A stretch of 64,000 nt of DNA from Hyphomicrobiaceae bacterium (GTDB taxonomy: Bacteria > Pseudomonadota > Alphaproteobacteria > Rhizobiales > Methyloligellaceae). The stretch is from assembly GCA_028066055.1 (NCBI GenBank), contig JALCBY010000001.1:89984-153983 (forward strand). The letters are read 5' to 3'. Below the pieces are notes generated by a model. It searched no databases. It was not told the origin of the DNA and worked only from the letters and a program-made list of their open reading frames with translations. Of this stretch, positions 26,191 through 34,336 are shown piece by piece. The position numbers and the translations under genes were made by a program. The first letter of the stretch is position 1. Every line of letters begins with the position of its first letter.

Positions 26191-27657
26191 ATGAGTGGTT
26201 TTGACCTGACAGTTCGTGGCGGAACGATCGTAACCGCCTCTGGTGAAACAGCCGGCGATGTCGGCGTGAAAGATGGTGTGATCACCCAGATTGCCGAGGG
26301 TCTCGAGCCGGGAGCGGAGGATATCGATGCGGCGGGCAAGCTCGTTCTGCCCGGCGGCATCGACGGTCACTGCCATATCGAACAGCTCTCCTCCTTCGGC
26401 CTGATGAATTCCGATGATTTCTTCACGGCAAGTGTCGCTGCCGCCCACGGCGGAACAACCACCGTTGTGCCCTTTGCCGCGCAGCATCGCGGACAATCGA
26501 TTTCCGACGTTGTGAAAGCCTATCGCGCTCTCGCGGAGGAAAAGGCTGCGATCGACTACCACTTTCATATCATCGTGACCGACCCGACCGAGGATGTCCT
26601 CACAAAGGAACTGCCGCCACTCCTCGAAGACGGATTTCGAACCCTCAAACTGTTTCTCACCTACGATCTCATGAAGGTGGACGACTACCAGACGCTGCAG
26701 GTCATGGAGGTTGCCCGCAAACACGGCGCACTGATCGTCACCCATGCGGAGAACAACGAGATGATCCGCTGGGCAACCGAAAAGCTCGTCAAGAACGGCC
26801 ATACTGAACCGAAATTCCACGCCGTCAGCCACCCACGCCTCGCGGAAGCCGAAGCCGTGCACCGCGCCATCATCCTGGCGCGTTTCATTGATGTGCCGAT
26901 CATGATTTTCCACGTCACAACGCGCGAAGCGATGGACGAAGTCCGGCGCGCGCAGGAAGCAGGGCTCAAGGTCTACGCGGAGACATGCACGCAATATCTG
27001 GTGCTCACCTCGGACGACCTCGACCGGCCAGGCGGCGAAGGCGCCAAATTCTGCTGCAGCCCGCCGCTGCGCGACGACACTGACGTCGAAGCCATGTGGC
27101 AGGGCCTCGCCGACGGCACCTTCGTCACGCTCAGTTCGGACCATGCGCCTTACGCCTATGATGAGACCGGCAAACTGAACGCTGGCGACAATCCTACATT
27201 CAAGCAGATCCCCAACGGCCTGCCCGGCCTGGAGCTCCGGATGCCCGTGCTGTTCTCCGAAGGCGTGAAGACGGGGCGCATCAATCTGCCGAAGTTCGTC
27301 GAGCTCACGTCGACGGGCATCGCGCGGCTCTATGGCCTCTACCCTCAGAAAGGCGAGATTGCCGTGGGGTCGGACGCCGACATTGCGGTTTGGGATCCGG
27401 ACGCGGAAAAGACCATCAGCGACGATATGGTCCACGACAACACCGGCTATTCACCCTTCACCGGGCATACAATCACCGGTTGGCCCGAATGCGTGATCAG
27501 CCGCGGGCGCATAATCGTCCGGGATGGGAAAACCGACATGGCGCCGGGATCGGGCAAGATCGCAAAACGTGAACTTTCCGATCAAGCTAAACCGCTCGGA
27601 CGCATCGAGCCGGAAATGGACGAAACGAAGAACTTCGGGATTCGACTGCTGGATTGA
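26191..27657 (+). CDS. hydA: D-hydantoinase / dihydropyrimidinase
   Basis: This is a 488-aa cyclic amidohydrolase. Metal ligands are His60 and His62 (GGIDGHCHIEQ), the carbamylated Lys153 (TLKLFLTYD), His near residue 185 (IVTHAENN), His near 241 (IFHVTT), and an Asp in TLSSDHAPY. It opens hydantoin or dihydropyrimidine rings to N-carbamoyl amino acids in the cytoplasm. With D-carbamoylase and hydantoin racemase in the same cluster, the D-hydantoinase reading is preferred over pyrimidine catabolism, since no dihydropyrimidine dehydrogenase is nearby. It follows the deaminase by 17 bp. Confidence 0.92.
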   Translation: MSGFDLTVRGGTIVTASGETAGDVGVKDGVITQIAEGLEPGAEDIDAAGKLVLPGGIDGHCHIEQLSSFGLMNSDDFFTASVAAAHGGTTTVVPFAAQHRGQSISDVVKAYRALAEEKAAIDYHFHIIVTDPTEDVLTKELPPLLEDGFRTLKLFLTYDLMKVDDYQTLQVMEVARKHGALIVTHAENNEMIRWATEKLVKNGHTEPKFHAVSHPRLAEAEAVHRAIILARFIDVPIMIFHVTTREAMDEVRRAQEAGLKVYAETCTQYLVLTSDDLDRPGGEGAKFCCSPPLRDDTDVEAMWQGLADGTFVTLSSDHAPYAYDETGKLNAGDNPTFKQIPNGLPGLELRMPVLFSEGVKTGRINLPKFVELTSTGIARLYGLYPQKGEIAVGSDADIAVWDPDAEKTISDDMVHDNTGYSPFTGHTITGWPECVISRGRIIVRDGKTDMAPGSGKIAKRELSDQAKPLGRIEPEMDETKNFGIRLLD

Positions 27658-27691
27658 CCCTGCAATGACCTGCAATGACAGGTGGCTGCTT

Positions 27692-28441
27692 CTAGTCTGC
27701 GCAGCGCGGAACAAATTTGACCAGAGCTGCGGTCACTTCGTCTGGCTGGTCGAGGCTTGGCAGGTGAGCCGATCCGGCCAACCCCAGGCTGGCACAATTC
27801 TTCATCCGGTCCGCAACGAGCCGGCATCGCTCCATGATGTGCGGGAAATCCCGATCGCCCCAGACCATTAATGATGGGACCTGTATCTTCGCCAACCGAT
27901 CAAATGCCGGTGCTATCCCGGTGACATCCAGATCTGTCCCCGCAGGTGGCGCTTCAAGAACGATCGAATTCATATCAAGCAGCAGGTCTCGCGCCTTGCC
28001 CGAGACACGTCCCTCGGCCATAAGCGGCCCATCCAGCCAAAGATGGGCCTTTATCGCGTTCACGCTTGCAATATCGCCGGCGTCCAATGCATCCTGCTGT
28101 CTGGCAAGACGTTGTGCGATTTCGGGAGGATTGTCCGGTTCGGGCGCGCCTGGAACATTCGGCGCAATGAGCACCAGTCCGCTGACACGCGATGGATGTT
28201 CCAATGCGGCATCCAGCGCAATCCGCCCTCCCTGAGAACATCCAACGAGAACCGCGGGCTTTCCGTCCCCCAGGACATCAAGCAGCGCCATCAGGTCCGC
28301 CACGGATGAATAATCTTCCTGTTCACAGCGCGTCTTGCCAAAACCCCGGCGGTCGTAGACGATCGCTTTGTTCGTATCAGCGATACCAGCCATCTGGCCC
28401 GACCACATGCGCGTATCCGCCACGGCCGCATTCAGACCGCC
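27692..28441 (-). pseudogene. Alpha/beta-hydrolase, N-terminally truncated and fused to a GFA remnant
   Basis: About 250 residues of an alpha/beta-hydrolase remain: nucleophile elbow VGCSQGGRI, Asp in VWGDRDFP and His in GSAHLPSLDQ, so the triad survives. The region before GGLNAAVADTRMW, which should carry the first strands and the His-Gly oxyanion motif (LHGG), is absent. In its place the same frame reads a GFA-type sequence. A deletion therefore appears to have joined two genes near 28441. The open frame reaches a GTG at 28540, so a chimeric product could be made, but a working hydrolase is unlikely. Confidence 0.6.
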
Positions 28442-28716
28442 GTTGAAAAATTTCAAGCGGTCCACCCCGGAGATAAAGCGGATGTCGTGCTTGTGAAATA
28501 TGGCGGCCCACTGCATCGGCGCGCCGTCCACACATGGCACATGATGCAGTGACAGATTTTCGCGTCCACGGGATCGGAGGAGACGTCATATTGCACCGTC
28601 CCGCAGTGGCAGCTGGCCCGATACTTCGCCTTGAAACTGGCACCGGGCTCACGCGCAAAGAGTTCTGCAAATCCATCCATGTTTGCCTCTGCGGTTAACC
28701 GCAACTCGTCCAACAT
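28442..28716 (-). pseudogene. GFA-family (CENP-V/GFA) zinc protein remnant, frameshifted
   Basis: The first part (start at 28716 or 28680) reads RASCHCGTVQYDV and AKICHCIMCH, the zinc cysteines of the GFA family. Just after IMCH the family's expected LHGAPxQWAAIF continues only in another frame (GAPMQWAAIFHKHDIRF, then VDRLKFFN), so one base appears lost near 28535-28545. The C-terminal third, with its second cysteine pair, is missing where the alpha/beta-hydrolase sequence begins. GFA proteins are linked to S-hydroxymethylglutathione or thiol chemistry. This copy cannot make an intact one. Confidence 0.6.
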
Positions 28717-28913
28717 GCGTGCCCGTATCGAAAATACCGGGTGCCGGACAAAAGAGCACGCACACGGGGTTCATGAGACCGATAGGGCGCCAGAACGCGC
28801 TTTGATCTAAACAATTCACTGGCCTGTTCAGGTTTTTGTTATTGCATCTTTTTCTCTCTTCCCCTCACCCCACGAGTTCACTGAACCCGGAGTCATTCTG
28901 CACACTGAAAGCT

Positions 28914-28929
28914 TGGCACGCCCCTTGCT
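28914..28929 (+). promoter_or_regulatory. Sigma-54 (RpoN) promoter, -24/-12
   Basis: TGGCACGCCCCTTGCT matches the sigma-54 consensus TGGCAC-N5-TTGCW at every conserved position, with the GG and GC doublets correctly spaced. Transcription would begin near 28940, upstream of the JmjC-like gene. A small dyad GTTCA-C-TGAAC at 28876-28886 lies just upstream. Sigma-54 needs an enhancer-binding activator, and none is encoded nearby. Confidence 0.8.
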
Positions 28930-28956
28930 CCCCTTCACGCAAGCGCTAACGGAAGC

Positions 28957-29976
28957 GTGAGCAGATATCGAATTGTACCGTTTTGGAACACTGAAGGGAT
29001 GCGAGACGTGAGAAAATCAGCGACTTCGACGGCGAACACTCTGGCTTTCGAGCCGGGCCACGACACTTCATTCGGGTCGGGCCTTTCCCATTTCCGCCAT
29101 GGATTCAACGAGAGTGGGCTTTTCACGGACAAGAAGCTTGCAGAGCTGATCGACAGCTATCCCCGCGAATATTACATGATCACCACCATGTCCGGGGCCG
29201 GTGAACGGCCGGAATGGCGCAATGGTGACTTCAACGGGGCATCCGGAAAATTCGTGCTCAATGCTATTCGAAGTGGCCAATTGTGGCTCTGCCTGCGCCG
29301 GCTCGACCTTGTGGCGCCGGAAATCGACACGCTGGTCAACGATGCGTTTGGCGAGATCGAAGCGCGCAATCCGGAATTGAAGACCAGCCGGCGCCGGTCG
29401 AGCCTGTTGATCTCCTCGCCTGGCGCCCGCGTGCTCTATCACTCTGACATTCCGATGGTGGCCCTCTGGCACGTCCGCGGGCGCAAGCGGGTCTGGCTCT
29501 ACGATGCCGACAATCCGGTGCATTTGCCTGACGAAACCCTCGAAGGTGTCGTCCTGCGTGAGACGGAAGAAGAGATTTTCTACGACCCGGCCTGGGACGC
29601 CGAAGCAGCGGCAATCGACCTGGAGCCCGGCTGGGCCCTGAGCTGGCCGCAAAACGCACCACACCGCGTCGACAATCTCGACGGTCTTAATGTCTCGATC
29701 ACGACCGATTACTACACACCCGCCGCGCAGCGGAAATATGGTGTGTATTACACCAACGGTCTGATGCGCCGACGGTTTGGATGGGACCCGAAGTCGACCG
29801 CAACGGAAGGCGCTCGTGCGCTTGCGAAGTGCATGGCGGCTGTGGCCATGAAGAAACTCGGCGTTCACAGCCAGGCGGAACGCGACATGATGCAGTCCTT
29901 TGTGCTCGACCTTTCCAAACCGGGTGCCATCGACGAGCTGCCGCAGAACGAATGGCGTCCCATACTGCAGGTCTGA
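28957..29976 (+). CDS. JmjC/cupin-like protein, probable Fe(II)/2-oxoglutarate enzyme
   Basis: This 339-aa protein (GTG start; an ATG at 28999 would give 325 aa) belongs to the cupin-like JmjC group. It shows a His-x-Asp motif in VLYHSDIPMVALWHVRG and a distal His in PQNAPHRVDN, enough for an iron site, within a double-stranded beta-helix pattern. The first 40 residues and last 80 residues are outside that core. It follows a perfect sigma-54 promoter and is 8 bp upstream of a CelD-like acetyltransferase. JmjC-type proteins hydroxylate proteins or small molecules; the target here is unknown. A shared role with the acetyltransferase in a cell-surface or storage process is inference. Confidence 0.7.
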   Translation: MSRYRIVPFWNTEGMRDVRKSATSTANTLAFEPGHDTSFGSGLSHFRHGFNESGLFTDKKLAELIDSYPREYYMITTMSGAGERPEWRNGDFNGASGKFVLNAIRSGQLWLCLRRLDLVAPEIDTLVNDAFGEIEARNPELKTSRRRSSLLISSPGARVLYHSDIPMVALWHVRGRKRVWLYDADNPVHLPDETLEGVVLRETEEEIFYDPAWDAEAAAIDLEPGWALSWPQNAPHRVDNLDGLNVSITTDYYTPAAQRKYGVYYTNGLMRRRFGWDPKSTATEGARALAKCMAAVAMKKLGVHSQAERDMMQSFVLDLSKPGAIDELPQNEWRPILQV

Positions 29977-29984
29977 GCGATCAT

Positions 29985-31352
29985 ATGACACTCGCGCAGA
30001 CGCATTACAGAACCGGCCGTGACGCCGCTCCGGTCGCTCCGACATCCTTCGGCGAAGGATTTGGACCGGCCCCGGCTGAGGTCGTTTCGGGAGCCGTTGG
30101 CGATCAAGGGACGGTCCGCGGTCCGAAGGACGTTGACGGCAGGAAAGTCCTGCAGTTTCGCCATGGCGACCATCGGGCACGCCTGGAGCTCATCGACGAC
30201 GAACAGCGTTTGATGACCCTGGGCCGCGAGTGGGATGAGCTCTTCGATGCTCACGGAAAGACGCATCAGTGTTTTCAAAATTTCGCCTGGAACCGACTCT
30301 GGTGCGCGTATTATCTCGACCAATGCATCGGCGATCCGTGCAAGCTTGCGATCATCACGGCACGGCTGGACGATGAGCTCGTGCTCATCTGCCCGCTCGT
30401 GGAATATCGGCGCGGCGGCCTTCTCCACCTGCGCTGGATGGGGGCTCCCGTCAGCCAGTATGGCGATGCGCTCATGTCCGATCACCCGGCGGCGCCCGAT
30501 CTGCTCAGAGCCGGCCTCGACTTCGTCGGCCGCATCACAGAGGCTGATCTTCTGGATCTGCGGAAAGTGCGTTCTGACTCTGCCGCAGCGCGAGTTCTGA
30601 CGAAGCTGGGCGCACGGGCTTTGAATGAAGCGTCCGCGCCTTACATGAGCCTCGCATCGGCGGCCGACTTTGATGCCTACGCCCAGCGTTACTCCGCACG
30701 ATCACGCAAGCAACGCCGCCGCCGTCGCCGCCGCCTCGGAGAACTGGGTGCGTTGAGGTTCGAGTGTCTGGAACCCGGCACTGAGGCATCCGCGCGCGCG
30801 GCAGATACGGTCGCGCAAAAACAGGCGTCACTCAGGCGCACCGGCGCAGTTGCCACCGCGCTCGAAGATGCCCGCTTCGAACAATTCTTCAGGGACTTCG
30901 CGAAGGAACCATCACGGTCCGCAACCTGCCTTGTCTCGCTGCTTTATTGCGGGAACGATGTCGTGGCCCGGGAAATCGGCCTTCAGTGCAAAGACGGCTA
31001 CTTGGCACATGTCGCGGTCTATGACGATGCCTATGCGCGCTTCGGTCCGGGCGTCCTGCAAATCGATGACGTGATGGAGCAATGCTACGCGCGCGGTCTG
31101 GCGACCTATGACCTGCTTGCCCCTGCCGATGAGTACAAATTAGCGCTGGCGGACGGGACGGTGGAGACGTGTGACTATGTGCGCCCGCTCACCTGGCGCG
31201 GCGCGATGTACGCGCATTCGGTCCTCGGCTTTGTACGCCCTCTCGTCCGGGCTCTGAAGGACAGGGCCCCTGAACCTGTTCGGCGTGTGCTTGGCGGTCT
31301 CCTGCCCCGTCTGAAGGAAATTGTATCGGGACCGGCCAGCGTTCCCGGTTGA
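29985..31352 (+). CDS. GNAT-superfamily protein of the CelD/BcsL type
   Basis: This 455-aa protein has the arrangement of CelD/BcsL-like (Acetyltransf_6) proteins: ARLELIDDEQRLMTLGREWD, QCFQNFAWNRLWC, then a very basic helix (RYSARSRKQRRRRRRRLGEL), and YDLLAPADEYKLALADG near the C-terminus. CelD-type proteins occur in exopolysaccharide and cellulose gene clusters and are thought to acylate precursors. About 60 residues at the N-terminus are low-complexity. It is the second gene of the sigma-54-driven pair. No polysaccharide genes are visible around it. Confidence 0.75.
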   Translation: MTLAQTHYRTGRDAAPVAPTSFGEGFGPAPAEVVSGAVGDQGTVRGPKDVDGRKVLQFRHGDHRARLELIDDEQRLMTLGREWDELFDAHGKTHQCFQNFAWNRLWCAYYLDQCIGDPCKLAIITARLDDELVLICPLVEYRRGGLLHLRWMGAPVSQYGDALMSDHPAAPDLLRAGLDFVGRITEADLLDLRKVRSDSAAARVLTKLGARALNEASAPYMSLASAADFDAYAQRYSARSRKQRRRRRRRLGELGALRFECLEPGTEASARAADTVAQKQASLRRTGAVATALEDARFEQFFRDFAKEPSRSATCLVSLLYCGNDVVAREIGLQCKDGYLAHVAVYDDAYARFGPGVLQIDDVMEQCYARGLATYDLLAPADEYKLALADGTVETCDYVRPLTWRGAMYAHSVLGFVRPLVRALKDRAPEPVRRVLGGLLPRLKEIVSGPASVPG

Positions 31353-31410
31353 TCCTCAAACCGAGCTGCCGGACGCAAATCCAAAAAGGAACCTAGACCA
31401 CCAACGCCCG

Positions 31411-32271
31411 TCAGGCGCCGTAACGGCTTTCCTGTTCCATATATTCGGCAGTTCCGACGATCTCTTCGCGATCCTTGAAGCTCGCCATCTGATCGATCAT
31501 TGAACCGCTATCGCCGTCGTGTTTGATCGCGTCCAGCACCACATTCATCGCATGGATTGCGGCTCGCTGAAGGTCGCTCGGAACAATCACGATCTGATAA
31601 CCCAATTCCTTCAAAATGGAAGCGGACACGAGCGGCGTCTTGCCGCCGTGGAACATGTTCATGAGCTTCGGCCCGGGCAGCACTGCGGCGATTTCCTCGA
31701 TCTGCTCCATGCTTGTCGGAGCTTCCACGAAAAGCACATCCGCCCCGGCTTCGGCATAGGCCGAAGCCCGGTCAATCGCCGCAGAGAAACCTTCAACGGC
31801 AATCGCATCCGTCCGCGCAATCACGAGAGTTGAACTGTCCTGAAGCGCATCCTTGACCGCACGGATCTTCTGAACGAATTCCAGTTCGGAGACGAGCCCC
31901 TTGTTTTCATAGTGGCCGCATTTCTTGGGAAAGATCTGATCTTCAATATGGAACGCGGCAACGCCGGCACGCTCGAAGGCCTGAACCGCGTGGCGTGCGT
32001 TCAACGCATTGCCGAAACCGGTATCCATGTCCGCGATGACGGGGATGGAGACCGCATCCACGATTTCGGAAATGCGTGATGTGACTTCGGTGAGCGATAC
32101 GAGTCCCATATCCGGAATGGCGCGGCTGCGGGCAATGGCGCCACCGCTTGCGTAGGCAGCCCCGAACCCGGCGCGCTCCACGAGCCGCGCGGATAATCCG
32201 TCGAAACATCCCGGCGCGACGACCAGTTCACCGCCGTCAATCATGCTTCTCAGTTTCATGCCTTGATCCAT
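31411..32271 (-). CDS. Isocitrate lyase/PEP mutase family enzyme
   Basis: This 286-aa TIM-barrel enzyme carries the family signature KKCGH (FPKKCGHYENKG) and the DMDTGFGN metal-binding strand. The group includes 2-methylisocitrate lyase, oxaloacetate decarboxylase, carboxyphosphonoenolpyruvate mutase and dimethylmalate lyase; the overall look is nearest to the methylisocitrate lyase/oxaloacetate decarboxylase branch, without certainty. The ATG at 32271 is preferred over an upstream TTG. It is the second gene after gntR (32-bp gap), so its substrate is probably linked to the GntR effector. Confidence 0.82.
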   Translation of the reverse strand: MDQGMKLRSMIDGGELVVAPGCFDGLSARLVERAGFGAAYASGGAIARSRAIPDMGLVSLTEVTSRISEIVDAVSIPVIADMDTGFGNALNARHAVQAFERAGVAAFHIEDQIFPKKCGHYENKGLVSELEFVQKIRAVKDALQDSSTLVIARTDAIAVEGFSAAIDRASAYAEAGADVLFVEAPTSMEQIEEIAAVLPGPKLMNMFHGGKTPLVSASILKELGYQIVIVPSDLQRAAIHAMNVVLDAIKHDGDSGSMIDQMASFKDREEIVGTAEYMEQESRYGA

Positions 32272-32303
32272 TGTCTGACCTTTTTCCCCTGCCAACTGCC
32301 CGT

Positions 32304-33029
32304 TTAACGTTCGCCAATCTCGCCGTTCGAGGCCCGCGGCCCGACCATCGGCATGTCATCACCGTCAACCTCGAGGGCATTCCGTGCGCCCTCCAAAGCT
32401 TTCACGACATGACGGTGCGACAGAAATTCCGCAAGTTCCGCGTCGCCCTCGGCGATGGCTGAGAATATGCGGCGGTGATCTTCCAGCGCGTCCGCTCCCC
32501 GGATCGCGGTATATTTGAACTGCTGCCTGCAGATCATCAACAGCCGATAGAAATCCGCGCTCAGAAACCCTGAAAAAAATCTGTTGCCGGAGAGCTCGCA
32601 AACGATCTGGTGAAACTTGATATCCTCCATATGATACGTTGGCGCTCTCTCATTGAGCGCACGTTCATGCGTGTCAATCGCCTGTTGCAACCGGGCGATC
32701 CCCCCGGGGGTAATCAGCCGGGCCGCCATACTTGCCGCCACCCCTTCAATCGCGGCGCGAAACTCGTAGAACTGAATCACCTCACGCCTGGAAATCGCAC
32801 GAACCGTCACCCCGACATTGGGCTTTCTCTCAACCAGTCCGCTTCCGGCGAGCCGGCTGATGGCCTCGCGGATCGGACCGCGGCTGGTGCCGAAGTGATC
32901 TGCCAGTTGCTGCTCATTCAGCTTCTCGCCGCCTGAGATCTCACCGGTAGCGATGCGTTCGGAAATCGCCTCGAATATCTCGTCGACCGTACTGCCTGAC
33001 GCAATAACTCTGGTGCTGGTTTGGGTCAT
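32304..33029 (-). CDS. GntR-family regulator with FCD domain
   Basis: This 241-aa regulator has an N-terminal winged helix (EIFEAISERIATGEISGGEKL, then FGTSRGPIREAISRLAGSGL) and a C-terminal all-helical FCD domain with metal-type His and Asp residues (EDIKFHQIVCELSGN, EDHRRIFSAI). The start at 33029 gives the standard length; a 59-residue upstream extension would cover the operator and is rejected. It is transcribed with the isocitrate-lyase-family gene and divergent from the glutaredoxin-DinB gene, with two palindromes between them. Confidence 0.9.
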   Translation of the reverse strand: MTQTSTRVIASGSTVDEIFEAISERIATGEISGGEKLNEQQLADHFGTSRGPIREAISRLAGSGLVERKPNVGVTVRAISRREVIQFYEFRAAIEGVAASMAARLITPGGIARLQQAIDTHERALNERAPTYHMEDIKFHQIVCELSGNRFFSGFLSADFYRLLMICRQQFKYTAIRGADALEDHRRIFSAIAEGDAELAEFLSHRHVVKALEGARNALEVDGDDMPMVGPRASNGEIGER

Positions 33030-33073
33030 GGGTGTCGCCGTTGGTTTAAACCGAGGCCTATGAATAAACCGCG

Positions 33074-33089
33074 TTATTGTCGACAATAA
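33074..33089. promoter_or_regulatory. GntR operator, perfect palindrome
   Basis: TTATTGTCGACAATAA is a perfect 16-bp palindrome 45 bp upstream of the gntR start. The core TTGTCGACAA is of the kind bound by FCD-type GntR proteins (TTGTnnACAA). A second, imperfect copy lies 50 bp further along. Confidence 0.65.
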
Positions 33090-33138
33090 TTCTATATTTC
33101 CCTGAAAAACGTGCAAATGACAATGACAAATCAATTGT

Positions 33139-33150
33139 ATTGTTGACAAT
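33139..33150. promoter_or_regulatory. Second GntR operator copy
   Basis: ATTGTTGACAAT repeats the core of the 33074 palindrome with one mismatch. Centre-to-centre spacing of about 63 bp is six helical turns, so the two sites face the same side of the DNA and could be looped together. It also contains a TTGACA that could be the -35 of the rightward promoter. Confidence 0.6.
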
Positions 33151-33291
33151 TTTATTGCCCTTTGTAGAGTCAGCACAGACTCAAGGGGTGTGCATTTCGA
33201 GTTCAAAGCATAGCATTGCGAACGTCATGCGTGTCCGGAACAACCCGCATTTTGGTTGCGGATCAAAGAACACGGAGATCAGGAGGGAAAA

Positions 33292-34161
33292 ATGAGCCAA
33301 CTCGAAGGTGCCGGGACACGGGAAAATCTGGCCTTGCCACTGAAGGTTTACTGGCAACCCGGCTGCTCCAGTTGTCTGAAGACGAAAGAATTTCTGATCG
33401 ATCACGGCGTTGAATTTCAATCCGTGAATGTTCTGGAGGATGATGAGGGCCTTCAGGATCTGCAGGCTTTGGGCATTCGCATGGTTCCCATTGTCGCGCG
33501 GGGTCCTGTCTGGGCCAATGGCGCCGTCTTTCGCGACGTCGCAAAGGTCGCGGGCTTTGAATATGGCGGGCACGAGATCCTTCCCCCCGAAGTCATCAAG
33601 GACAAGGTCCTCGTGACCCTGGACGCGGCCCAGCGCTATCTCGCGCAAATTCCCGACGACAGGCTTGATGAGTTATTGCCCGGACGACCGCGCTCATATC
33701 GACAGCTCGTCTATCACGTGTTCGACATTGCCAAGGTTTTTCTGGACCGGGTCGAGGATGAAACGCCGATTACATACGAGTCGCTGAAGTCGATTTTGCC
33801 GGACGACATGAAGACACGGGACGATCTGGCCGAGTATGGCCGCACCACCCGGGAACGCCTCGCCGCCTGGTGGGATCGGGATGGTGCCTCCACGGACTTC
33901 GAACAGCCGGGCAAGGTCTATTACGGCGACGTCAGCCTGCATGAGGTTCTGGAACGGACCGGCTGGCATACCGGTCAGCATATCCGCCAGATTATCCTGA
34001 TGCTCCGCGACAAGCTCGCGATCGAGCCCGACGGTCCGCTGGATGACTCGCATTTCAACGGGCTTCCAATGCCGAAAAATGTCTGGGACAACGAACGCTC
34101 CTTCGACGAGGAGGCCTATTCGGGTTCAGCGGAAGACTGGGAGAACGCCAAAACAGGCTGA
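33292..34161 (+). CDS. Glutaredoxin-DinB fusion protein
   Basis: This 289-aa protein joins two thiol-related folds. Residues of about 15-90 are glutaredoxin-like with the active site CSSC (Cys25-Ser-Ser-Cys28 in WQPGCSSCLKTK) and a cis-Pro loop IRMVPIVARG. Residues of about 110-260 are a DinB/YfiT-like four-helix bundle with the metal-binding histidines in LVYHVFD and GWHTGQHIRQI. DinB-fold enzymes include thiol S-transferases. AGGAGGG precedes the ATG at ideal spacing. It is divergent from gntR across the twin operators. A glutathione-dependent transferase that also reduces its mixed disulfide is a reasonable inference. Confidence 0.82.
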   Translation: MSQLEGAGTRENLALPLKVYWQPGCSSCLKTKEFLIDHGVEFQSVNVLEDDEGLQDLQALGIRMVPIVARGPVWANGAVFRDVAKVAGFEYGGHEILPPEVIKDKVLVTLDAAQRYLAQIPDDRLDELLPGRPRSYRQLVYHVFDIAKVFLDRVEDETPITYESLKSILPDDMKTRDDLAEYGRTTRERLAAWWDRDGASTDFEQPGKVYYGDVSLHEVLERTGWHTGQHIRQIILMLRDKLAIEPDGPLDDSHFNGLPMPKNVWDNERSFDEEAYSGSAEDWENAKTG

Positions 34162-34196
34162 TCCGGCTTTAAGGTCGCGTCACGCAAGAGATTAAG

Positions 34197-34224
34197 TCTA
34201 TGCAGTGCAACAGCACTGCATAGA
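34197..34224 (+). other. Perfect 12-bp stem-loop after the glutaredoxin-DinB gene
   Basis: TCTATGCAGTGC and GCACTGCATAGA pair perfectly around an AACA loop, 35 bp past the stop codon. There is no U-run, so a standard Rho-independent terminator is not supported. It may still end or protect the transcript, or be a relic of a mobile element at the edge of the AT-richer segment that follows. Confidence 0.5.
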
Positions 34225-34336
34225 TTGCACCTCTGTCGAGATTGGGATGTGCACTATCAACTACAAAGCTCGCCTTCTCACCTCATATCTGAGACGGCAG
34301 GCTCTGACCCACTGCGGGTATTGGCCGCCTGCACCG

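Noticed and set aside
27661..27683. TGCAATGACC/TGCAATGACA direct repeat and small ACCTG/CAGGT hairpin after the hydantoinase
   Set aside because: A 5-bp stem with no U-run is not a convincing terminator, and the repeat is short.
29068..30180. 370-aa open frame antisense to the JmjC-like gene
   Set aside because: Spans two genes on the opposite strand and shows no domain.
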